Shown here piece by piece: positions 1-7,014 of a DNA stretch of 64,000 nucleotides. The DNA is from Enterocloster aldenensis (GTDB lineage: Bacteria; Bacillota; Clostridia; Lachnospirales; Lachnospiraceae), in contig NZ_QVEX01000003.1 in NCBI RefSeq assembly GCF_003434055.1, positions 1 to 64,000 on the forward strand, written 5' to 3'. The notes beneath the pieces were generated by a model that ran no database searches, was not told the origin of the DNA, and saw only the letters and a program-made list of their open reading frames with translations. The position numbers and the translations under genes were made by a program. Numbering within the stretch: position 1 is the first letter of the stretch; each line of letters starts with the position of its first letter.

Positions 1-13
1 ACCCGTTCACCGA

Positions 14-34
14 GCCACCCGTTTTACGGGTGGC
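14..34. repeat. 8-bp perfect hairpin upstream of the rRNA methyltransferase gene
   Basis: GCCACCCG (14-21) and CGGGTGGC (27-34) form a perfect 8-bp stem with loop TTTTA. No T-run follows on the + strand, so it is not a convincing terminator for an upstream gene. Such hairpins also occur near the ends of IS200/IS605-like elements, but no transposase lies in the window and the left context is cut off. Confidence 0.5.
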
Positions 35-84
35 GGCGACTAATTGCCCAACGTATATGTACGAAGAAAAAGGATGGATATAAG

Positions 85-1575
85 ATGGTAGATTTACCGG
101 TTCGGTTTAAAGAGCGGATGAAGGAATTACTGGGAGAGGGATACGAGGCATTTGAAGCCAGCTATGACAAGGAACGCGTCCAGGGGCTGCGCCTGAACAG
201 CCTTAAGACGGCAGACGGAATAAGGGAAGACTGGGAGGAGGAAGGTGCCCATGCACTGGCCAGGCTGGTGGAAGGGCAGGCAGGACTCTGCCTTGAGAAG
301 ATTCCCTGGGTAAAGGAAGGCTTTTATTATGGGTCTGGCAGACCTGGTAAACATCCTTATCATGAGGCTGGTCTGTACTATATACAGGAGCCCAGCGCCA
401 TGGCGGTGACAGAGCTTCTGGACCCCAGGCCGGGAGACCGGGTCCTGGATCTGTGCGCTGCCCCAGGAGGCAAATCCAGCCATATTGCATCACGGCTGAA
501 GGGCAGGGGATTCCTTCTGTCCAACGAAATCCATCCGGCCAGGGCAAAAGTCCTGTCCCAGAACATGGAGCGCATGGGTGTCAAGAACTGTGTTGTATCC
601 AATGAGGACCCTGAACGCCTGGCGTCCCATTTCCAGGCGTTCTTTGACAAGATTGTGGTGGACGCACCTTGTTCCGGCGAAGGCATGTTCCGCAAGGACG
701 AGGCTGCCAGGGAGCAGTGGAGCGAGGCCCATGTAAGGATGTGCGCCGGGCGCCAGGCACAGATTCTTGACAATGCCGCGGCCATGCTCCGTCCGGGCGG
801 CCGTATGGTCTACTCCACCTGTACCTTTGCCCCGGAGGAAAATGAAGGCTCCATCGCGGCTTTTCTGGGGCGGCACAGCGGGTTCTGCCTGGAGGAAGTG
901 GATGGGTATGAAGGATTTACACGGGGAAATGCAGGATGGGCCGTATATGGCTGTACGGAGTTGGCGGACAGGAACATAGGGAACCGGTATCATCTGGAAC
1001 GGGCATTCCGCATCATGCCCCAGAACCTGGAAGGGGAAGGACACTTCATGGCAGTCCTTAAAAAAGACGGGCCGGATGGATATGAAGGCTATCCCTGCAT
1101 GAAACCAGCGGAGTACCTGAAGGGGAGGAAAAAAGAAGAACTCCTGAAAGAATACAGGGAATTTTTAACCGACAGCCTGACAGGACCGGAACAATACCTT
1201 AATCGGGAAGAGTATGTATTATTCGGCGGGCAGCTTTACCTGCTGCCGCCGGACATGCCGGACATGGAGGGGTTAAAGATCCTGCGCCCCGGGCTTCATA
1301 TGGGTACCCTGAAAAAGAAACGGTTTGAGCCTTCCCACGGGCTGGCCCTGGCCCTTAAAAAGGGGGATGTGAAGCAATGGATTGAACTGCCATCCGGCAG
1401 CATGGAGGTAATCCGTTACCTGAAAGGGGAGACGCTGTCAGCCGGAGGGCTTCTGTCAGAAGGAATCGGCAAGGGCTGGGGCCTGGTCCTGACAGACGGT
1501 TTCAGCCTTGGCTGGTGTAAGATGGCAGGGGGAATGATTAAGAACCATTACCCCAAGGGGCTGAGATGGATGTGA
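85..1575 (+). CDS. rsmF: RsmF-type 16S rRNA (cytosine-C5) methyltransferase
   Basis: A 496-residue SAM-dependent RNA m5C methyltransferase of the NOL1/NOP2/Sun family. The SAM-binding motif LCAAPGGK is at residues 123-130. The two cysteines expected of m5C enzymes are present, in DAPCSGEG (C196) and STCTF (C246, the nucleophile position). The roughly 200-residue C-terminal extension fits the RsmF/YebU subgroup rather than RsmB, and the length matches that subgroup. The start follows AAAAAGGATGGATATAAG, with AAGGA as ribosome binding site. It converges with the pseudouridine synthase gene, leaving only 7 bp between stop codons and no visible terminator. The family is certain; the exact target cytosine is inferred from homology. 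Confidence 0.88.
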   Translation: MVDLPVRFKERMKELLGEGYEAFEASYDKERVQGLRLNSLKTADGIREDWEEEGAHALARLVEGQAGLCLEKIPWVKEGFYYGSGRPGKHPYHEAGLYYIQEPSAMAVTELLDPRPGDRVLDLCAAPGGKSSHIASRLKGRGFLLSNEIHPARAKVLSQNMERMGVKNCVVSNEDPERLASHFQAFFDKIVVDAPCSGEGMFRKDEAAREQWSEAHVRMCAGRQAQILDNAAAMLRPGGRMVYSTCTFAPEENEGSIAAFLGRHSGFCLEEVDGYEGFTRGNAGWAVYGCTELADRNIGNRYHLERAFRIMPQNLEGEGHFMAVLKKDGPDGYEGYPCMKPAEYLKGRKKEELLKEYREFLTDSLTGPEQYLNREEYVLFGGQLYLLPPDMPDMEGLKILRPGLHMGTLKKKRFEPSHGLALALKKGDVKQWIELPSGSMEVIRYLKGETLSAGGLLSEGIGKGWGLVLTDGFSLGWCKMAGGMIKNHYPKGLRWM

Positions 1576-1582
1576 TCCGGTA

Positions 1583-2473
1583 CTACAGAAGCCGCTCCAT
1601 ATCCTTGGGAAGCCCGGCCGTGAATTCCATGGACTGCCCTGTCACGGGATGGGTGAACCCCAGCCGGTAGGAGTGCAGGGGCTGGCGGCTGATATGGCGG
1701 TAATCCGGATGATAGAGGAAATCCTCAGGCAGGGGATGGCCTATGGATTTCATATGGACCCGTATCTGGTGGGTCCGCCCTGTTTCCAGCCAGAGGCTGA
1801 TTAAGGACAGATCAAGGCGTTCATTATAAGCAATCCGTCTGTAGTGGGTACAGGCGGATTCGCCTTTCCCAAAATCCACCTGCCGCTCAATGGTGGAGCC
1901 TTCCACCCGGGCAATGGGGGCATTGATGGTTCCCGTGTCCATTGTCCTGCCGCATACAATGGCCCTGTATTCACGCTTAATCCTGCGGTTTAACATATCA
2001 TTGGAAAGGACGCAGGCACTGAGCATGTGCCTGGCAAGGATGAGCAGGCCGGTGGTATCCCGGTCCAGGCGGTTGATGGCCCGGTAGGTGAAGGGTTCCC
2101 CTTTCTGGCTGTAATACCAGGCCACGGCATTGGCCAGGGTATTGTCATAATGACCCTGGGACGGGTGGATGGGGACCCCGGCCGCCTTGTTGACCACCAG
2201 TATATCCTCATCCTCATATACAATGGAGAGGGGAAGGTTAACCGGGACAATGGACTGGGACGGGGTCTCTTCCGTAAGCACTACTTTTAAGACCTCCCCG
2301 GATTGCAGCCTGTGTATGGTATAAACCGGCTGTCCCTGAATGGTAAGGCTGCCCTCTGTATTGCGCAGATACACCACCAGACGGTGGGAATAACCGCGGC
2401 TCTTTAAAAACTCCTCTACGGTACGGTTGGTATATGGCTCTGTGATTGTGTATTCAATGCATTTCTTAATCAT
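1583..2473 (-). CDS. RluA-family pseudouridine synthase (RluD-like)
   Basis: A 296-residue protein with an N-terminal S4-like RNA-binding segment (about residues 15-70) and an RluA-type catalytic domain. The catalytic signature is NRLDRDTTG, with D137 as the expected catalytic aspartate, and the conserved RTHQIRVHM stretch lies in the C-terminal half. Family members isomerise uridines in 23S rRNA or tRNA in the cytoplasm. The more common signature begins HRLD, so the Asn here is a mild variation. It lies 45 bp downstream of the Y-family polymerase gene on the same strand and may be co-transcribed. The specific uridine target cannot be told from sequence. Confidence 0.87.
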   Translation of the reverse strand: MIKKCIEYTITEPYTNRTVEEFLKSRGYSHRLVVYLRNTEGSLTIQGQPVYTIHRLQSGEVLKVVLTEETPSQSIVPVNLPLSIVYEDEDILVVNKAAGVPIHPSQGHYDNTLANAVAWYYSQKGEPFTYRAINRLDRDTTGLLILARHMLSACVLSNDMLNRRIKREYRAIVCGRTMDTGTINAPIARVEGSTIERQVDFGKGESACTHYRRIAYNERLDLSLISLWLETGRTHQIRVHMKSIGHPLPEDFLYHPDYRHISRQPLHSYRLGFTHPVTGQSMEFTAGLPKDMERLL

Positions 2474-2518
2474 GGAATCTCCTGTAAACGGGATTTATGG
2501 TTGTTTTACCGGCAGTTA

Positions 2519-3787
2519 TCAGTCCATGTCCTCCCGGCGGTTCAGGTGTTTCCTTTTGCTGGCGGCATGGTCCACAATGGAATCTTTTTGGAGGAAGCTG
2601 GCGCGCTTGATGCTGTCAATGCCGTATTTGTTCCGTATCTTATCTACTGTTTTTTCGAACTCCTTTTTCTTAACCAGTCCGGGGTCGTCAAAAAGGCTGA
2701 TTTGGGAAAATGAGCCGTCGTTTATCTTGCCCGCCCTGACGCCCATAAGCCGAAGAGGGGTCATATCCCAGAAATCCTTAAGCAGCCGGCAGGAACATTC
2801 GTAGAGCACGGAAGTGGAATCCGTGGGCCCGTCAAGGGTCATCTGGTGGGAATGGTTCCTGAATTCCCAGTCGCGCAGCTCCACACATACATTGCTGCAC
2901 AGCACATGGTCCGCCCTAAGCCTGGCGCCCACGGTTTCACAGAGGGACAGCAGGACCTGGCATGCATTGTCATAATCAGAAATATCCCTGGACAGGGTAA
3001 CGCTGTTGCCATAGGCCTTATTGATCGGGTCCCGTTCCTCAACCGGGTCCACGTCCACGCCATTGGCGTACTGGTGGATCAGGACCGCGTAACGTTTGCC
3101 CAGATGGGCTTTTAGCAGTTCCAGGTCGCAGGCAGCCAGCTGTCCGATGGTATGAAGGCCAAGGGCCTCCATCTTTTTCTGGGCGGCACTGCCCACAAAG
3201 AAAAGCTCGCGGATGGGAAGGGGCCACATTTTCGCAGGCACTTCATGAGGGAACAGGGTATGGCACCGGTCGGGCTTTTCAAAGTCAGAGGCCATCTTGG
3301 CCAGCAGTTTATTGCTGGAGATACCGATGTTCACGGTAAAGCCAAGTTCATCCTTAATCCGCTCCCGTATCTGGCAGGCAGTGGCCAGGGGCTCCCCGAA
3401 GAGGTGGATGGTTTCCGTCATGTCCAGGAATATCTCATCAATACTGAATTTCTCATGGTCCGGGGTGTATTCCTCCAGAAGTCCCATCATGCGCCTGGAA
3501 CACTTAATATAGAAGTCAAAGCGCGAAGGGACAACCATCAGGCCAGGACATTTGCGCCTGGCCTGGGCCAGGGGTTCCCCGGTGGTAACCCCGTACTTTT
3601 TGGCCAGGGGGGATTTGGCCAGCACAATCCCATGTCTCATACTGGCGTCCCCTCCAACAGCGGAAGGAATGGTGCGCAGATCCAGCGCTTCCGGATCCTG
3701 GCTTAACCGGTATACGCACTCCCAGCTTAAAAACGCGGAATTAACGTCAATATGAAAAATAAGCCGCTCCCTTTCCCTGTGGCCCAT
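2519..3787 (-). CDS. Y-family DNA polymerase (DinB/UmuC-type)
   Basis: A 422-residue translesion DNA polymerase. The palm motifs are visible: HIDVN with metal-ligand D14 and SIDEIFLD with D117/E118. They are followed by a helix-hairpin-helix region (GLHTIGQLA) and a little-finger domain. I place the start at the ATG at 3787, preceded by AGAGAGG about 12 bases upstream; an in-frame extension to 3934 has an unrelated-looking N-terminus. It resembles the longer clostridial DinP/UmuC-like proteins rather than compact E. coli Pol IV. A TTGACA promoter lies about 170 bp upstream. No LexA-type box was recognised, so SOS control is not shown. Confidence 0.85.
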   Translation of the reverse strand: MGHRERERLIFHIDVNSAFLSWECVYRLSQDPEALDLRTIPSAVGGDASMRHGIVLAKSPLAKKYGVTTGEPLAQARRKCPGLMVVPSRFDFYIKCSRRMMGLLEEYTPDHEKFSIDEIFLDMTETIHLFGEPLATACQIRERIKDELGFTVNIGISSNKLLAKMASDFEKPDRCHTLFPHEVPAKMWPLPIRELFFVGSAAQKKMEALGLHTIGQLAACDLELLKAHLGKRYAVLIHQYANGVDVDPVEERDPINKAYGNSVTLSRDISDYDNACQVLLSLCETVGARLRADHVLCSNVCVELRDWEFRNHSHQMTLDGPTDSTSVLYECSCRLLKDFWDMTPLRLMGVRAGKINDGSFSQISLFDDPGLVKKKEFEKTVDKIRNKYGIDSIKRASFLQKDSIVDHAASKRKHLNRREDMD

Positions 3788-3949
3788 ACCTTTTTGCGCC
3801 TCTCTTTTATCCCAGGCATTTTCCACCCATACCACCGTCCTTTTTGTTCTCCGGTTCCCATCCATAAAACATCCATAAAGAAACATGCCATGCCTGTCCG
3901 CGTCCGAAAACATGGAACAGGAAAAACAGAACATATATTCCCTTGTTAC

Positions 3950-3983
3950 ATTATAGTTTAAGGTTAACCAGGCAACTTGTCAA
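3950..3983 (-). promoter_or_regulatory. Candidate sigma-A promoter for the Y-family polymerase gene
   Basis: On the minus strand TTGACA (complement of 3978-3983) is followed after 17 bp by TAAACT (complement of 3955-3960). A perfect TATAAT (3950-3955) overlaps but is 22 bp from the TTGACA box, so the exact -10 element is uncertain. Confidence 0.45.
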
Positions 3984-4047
3984 TCCGTTTCATGGCAGAC
4001 GGGCCAATTCCTCATCTTGCCCACCACATGGAAGAGAAGGAAAATAA

Positions 4048-4086
4048 AAGGAAAAACAGAAGCCCGGGAAACCGTTTCCCGGGCTT
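4048..4086 (-). terminator. Intrinsic terminator after the HPr-like gene
   Basis: AAGCCCGGGAA (4060-4070) pairs with TTCCCGGGCTT (4076-4086). Read on the minus strand, the hairpin is followed by TCTGTTTTTCC, a typical T-tail. It lies 47 bp past the stop codon of the gene at 4133-4372. Confidence 0.85.
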
Positions 4087-4132
4087 GGTGCATGAAGCCA
4101 TGATCTGATTGTGCCGCAGTGACGTCCTGTTC

Positions 4133-4372
4133 CTATACATCCCCGGCATAATAACTGATGATACTCATATAATCCGAAGGGACTGGAATATCCAGCATCA
4201 GCTTCAGATAACCCTTATTGTCACAATGCTGCCTGCGCAGGTCATTCTGAATACCATACTGTCTGCCGATATCGGTCCGTCTGCCATCTGGTTGGATCAT
4301 GTATACAGCGCCTTCGCAGGCATTTACCGTACGCAGGAATTCCTCCACATTAATGATACCCAGCTTAATCAT
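4133..4372 (-). CDS. Small HPr-like domain protein without the phosphorylatable histidine
   Basis: A 79-residue protein with an excellent ribosome binding site (GGAGG, 7 bases before ATG) and its own strong terminator, so I consider it real. The pattern INVEEFLRTVNACEGAV near the N-terminus, followed by a basic/polar stretch and a hydrophobic C-terminal part (YLKLMLDIPVP), recalls the degenerate HPr-fold proteins of Lachnospiraceae. It lacks a His15-type phosphorylation motif and a Ser46 region. No function can be assigned and a role in sugar-uptake regulation would be speculation. It may share a transcript with the AraC gene 73 bp upstream. Confidence 0.65.
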   Translation of the reverse strand: MIKLGIINVEEFLRTVNACEGAVYMIQPDGRRTDIGRQYGIQNDLRRQHCDNKGYLKLMLDIPVPSDYMSIISYYAGDV

Positions 4373-4445
4373 AACAGAACCTCCTTTTTACTGCCTGTCA
4401 TCTTTGCTAATATCATTATAGTGCAGGATTCATGTGTTTTATATA

Positions 4446-5375
4446 TCATACCTGCCTTGTAATATTACAATCCTGCCATTTTCGCCTGTACTCCATGGGA
4501 GAGCACCCAAAGCAGTCCTTAAATACACTGCCAAAGTAGCTGCTGCTGCCAAGTCCGCAGGCATGGCTGACTGCTGTGATTGTTTCCTGTCCCTGGGTCA
4601 GCATGCGGCATGCCTGCTGGAGCCTGTAATTCCTCAGATATTCCAGCGGCGTGGTGTGCAGGCATTCACGGAAGGTACGGAAGCATTCGCGCTCACTGAT
4701 AAAAGCAGCAGAGGAGATTTTCTTGACCGTAACTTTTTCCCAGAAATGTTCATGGACATATATGAGCATTAATTTCAGCGTGTCATCGGTCTTATCATTG
4801 TTTTTGCCTGCATGCAGCAGCGGGGCGGACAGGGCAAATATCCTGGCCCATATATCAGACAGGGCAGAGCGCAGTTTTATCTCATAGGCATATCCATTGG
4901 AGGATATCTGGAAGGATTTCCTGATATCCTTGAGGATGGCGTCCTGGTCCTGCTGTTTTGGATCCAGGCGGATGATTCCAATCTGTGATGCGGTGGTAAG
5001 GGGAAGGATGTATTTCTGCTCAATCCTGCTTCCATGATGACCGCCAATAAGGGATACGTCAAAAATGTGGTTCAGCTGGACCGTATTGGCAGCCCTGTCC
5101 TTGGATTTTGTCATATGGAGCACATTGGAATTCACCAATCCTCCGGAGCCGGCAGGGAAAACCGCCTTTCCTTTGGGGATATAATATTCAACCACACCGG
5201 ATTCAACGTAAAACAGCTCCACTTCCTTATGCCAGTGCCAGGGTACAAAACGTCCGGCCTTCTGGCGGTCAAACTCCATATAGGAACTGATATAAGGAAA
5301 ATCAGGCATGAAATCAGGCAGTATCTCTTCTTTGCTTCCTTCCCGGAATTCAATACAGCAGAAATTTTTCAACAC
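4446..5375 (-). CDS. AraC-family transcriptional regulator with cupin sensor domain
   Basis: A 309-residue protein starting at GTG (5375), which sits 7 bases behind a perfect AGGAGGG. The N-terminal half is an AraC-type cupin (WHWHKEVELFYVESG, about residues 41-55). The C-terminal ~100 residues hold two helix-turn-helix motifs, ending in the typical GLGSSSYFGSVFKDCFGCSP signature. Such proteins bind a small ligand, often a sugar, and activate adjacent genes. It is divergent from the carboxypeptidase gene, with about 100 bp between them. The ligand is unknown, and the only downstream gene on its strand is the HPr-like protein. Confidence 0.85.
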   Translation of the reverse strand: MLKNFCCIEFREGSKEEILPDFMPDFPYISSYMEFDRQKAGRFVPWHWHKEVELFYVESGVVEYYIPKGKAVFPAGSGGLVNSNVLHMTKSKDRAANTVQLNHIFDVSLIGGHHGSRIEQKYILPLTTASQIGIIRLDPKQQDQDAILKDIRKSFQISSNGYAYEIKLRSALSDIWARIFALSAPLLHAGKNNDKTDDTLKLMLIYVHEHFWEKVTVKKISSAAFISERECFRTFRECLHTTPLEYLRNYRLQQACRMLTQGQETITAVSHACGLGSSSYFGSVFKDCFGCSPMEYRRKWQDCNITRQV

Positions 5376-5473
5376 AGGCAGTCCCTCCTATTCATGATGC
5401 TATTATATCACACCACAGAATAAATCACACTGCCTGTGAATACGATAAAATAAAGGCAAAGAGGCGGCGTACC

Positions 5474-6865
5474 ATGAAGCAATGGATATTTACAATTGCG
5501 TTATCGATATCCCTTGTATGCGGGCAGTTGGAGGCAGCGGCAGGGGAATATACCATACAAAAGGAGCAGACAGGAGGGACAGGGCAGGAGCCGGCCGGGC
5601 AGGGGCAGGCGGGCCAGAAGCAGGCCGGTCAGGAGCCGGCCGGGCTGGAGCAGGCAGGTCAGAAGCAGGCAGGTCAGGGCCAGGCCGCACGGACGGAAAA
5701 CGCGGATTTCCTGAAGCTGTACGCCCAGTCAGCTGTCCTGATGGATGGGAGCAGCGGCCGCATCCTGTATGGTAAAGGGCAGGATATCATACGCCCCATG
5801 GCCAGCACCACGAAAATCATGACCTGCATCCTGGCGCTGGAACTTGGCAACCTGGACGATAAGGTGACGGCTTCCTCCTATGCAGCGTCCCAGCCCAAGG
5901 TCCATCTGGGGGTGCGTTCCGGGGAGGAATACAGGCTGGAGGACCTGCTGTATGCCCTGATGCTGGAGTCCTATAATGATGCGGCTGTGATGATTGCTGA
6001 AAATATCGGGGGGAGTGTGGAGGAATTTGCCGCCCTGATGAATCAAAAGGCAGAGGAACTGGGATGCAGGGATACCTATTTCATAACGCCCAATGGACTG
6101 GACGGGGTAAAAAAGGACAAAGACGGCGTGGAACACATCCATTCCACTACAGCCGCTGACCTGGCTGCCATCATGCGCTACTGCGTCATGGAATCCCCTA
6201 AAAAGGATGAGTTCCTGAGTATCACCAGGACCCAGAACCATACGTTCACAGATAGCAGCGGCAGACGCTCCTACAGCTGCTTCAACCACAATGCGTTCCT
6301 TAATATGATGGAGGGAGTGCTGTCCGGCAAGACAGGATTTACCGGTGGGGCGGGATATTCCTATGTGGGCGCCATGGAAAATGAAGGAAGGACCTATATC
6401 ATTGCATTGTTAGGATGCGGCTGGCCGCCGCACAAGACATATAAATGGACGGATGCCAGAAAGCTGTATACATACGGGCTGGAGCATTTCCAATTAAAAG
6501 ATGTGTTCAGGGAGGAAGTCCTGCCGGATATCCCGGTCACCGGCGGATTGTGCTGGGACGAGGAGGGAACATGCCAGGAATCCATAGACCTGAAGCTGCA
6601 CCTGAAGGAGGAGGAAATGCATCTGCCCCTGCTGCTGGGCGAGGGTGAGCAGGTGCAGGTGACAAAGAAGATACCAGCCCTGCTTAAGGCGCCCGTAAGG
6701 GAGGGGCAGAAGGTCGGGACCATTGATTACAGCCTCAATGGGACGGTGATTAAGCAGTATCCTGTCTATGCAGGCAGAGGGGTGGATGAGATGACATTTT
6801 CCAGGGTTGTGCGGCATGTACTGGGAATTTTCATGGACTTTGGAAAGTCTTGCCACATTATTTAA
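5474..6865 (+). CDS. Serine-type D-Ala-D-Ala carboxypeptidase (DacF/PBP5-like)
   Basis: A 463-residue exported penicillin-binding protein that trims the terminal D-Ala from peptidoglycan stem peptides. A signal peptide covers about residues 1-24 and ends near EAAAG. The three active-site motifs are intact: S111-T-T-K114, S166-Y-N168 and K286-T-G. A C-terminal beta-rich PBP5_C-like domain follows. The last ~25 residues contain a hydrophobic stretch (VLGIFMDFG) that could act as the usual amphipathic membrane anchor. Between signal peptide and catalytic domain lies an unusual Gln/Gly/Ala repeat (residues 37-72), probably a flexible spacer from membrane or wall. The ribosome binding site is weak (GAGGCGG). 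Confidence 0.9.
   Translation: MKQWIFTIALSISLVCGQLEAAAGEYTIQKEQTGGTGQEPAGQGQAGQKQAGQEPAGLEQAGQKQAGQGQAARTENADFLKLYAQSAVLMDGSSGRILYGKGQDIIRPMASTTKIMTCILALELGNLDDKVTASSYAASQPKVHLGVRSGEEYRLEDLLYALMLESYNDAAVMIAENIGGSVEEFAALMNQKAEELGCRDTYFITPNGLDGVKKDKDGVEHIHSTTAADLAAIMRYCVMESPKKDEFLSITRTQNHTFTDSSGRRSYSCFNHNAFLNMMEGVLSGKTGFTGGAGYSYVGAMENEGRTYIIALLGCGWPPHKTYKWTDARKLYTYGLEHFQLKDVFREEVLPDIPVTGGLCWDEEGTCQESIDLKLHLKEEEMHLPLLLGEGEQVQVTKKIPALLKAPVREGQKVGTIDYSLNGTVIKQYPVYAGRGVDEMTFSRVVRHVLGIFMDFGKSCHII
5582..5689 (+). repeat. Imperfect short tandem repeat coding for a Gly-Gln-Ala-rich linker
   Basis: The DNA repeats variants of a 15-base unit such as GGCCAGAAGCAGGCC, giving repeated GQ-x-(Q/P)-AG blocks in the carboxypeptidase N-terminus. 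Short in-frame repeats of this type are prone to length change between strains. Confidence 0.75.
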
Positions 6866-6912
6866 TCTTTTCTTACGAATCTTTGTATTATGTGAAGTTT
6901 CCTGCGTTTTTG

Positions 6913-6942
6913 TTGACATATGAAGCCTTTTGTCATTATAAT
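6913..6942 (+). promoter_or_regulatory. Sigma-A promoter for the glucosaminidase/cohesin gene pair
   Basis: TTGACA (6913-6918) and TATAAT (6937-6942), both perfect consensus, are separated by 18 bp. Transcription would begin near 6949, about 66 bases before the chosen start codon at 7015, supporting that internal start. Confidence 0.75.
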
Positions 6943-7014
6943 AGGATTAATGTCATAAAATAGAAATTCATGCTTTTATTGGTTATGAATGAAAATACAG
7001 GAGATTTATACATA

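Noticed and set aside
3152..3706. Open frame of 184 codons on the + strand inside the Y-family polymerase gene
   Set aside because: It is a shadow of the minus-strand gene, which has clear polymerase motifs; the shadow peptide has no recognisable features or ribosome binding site.
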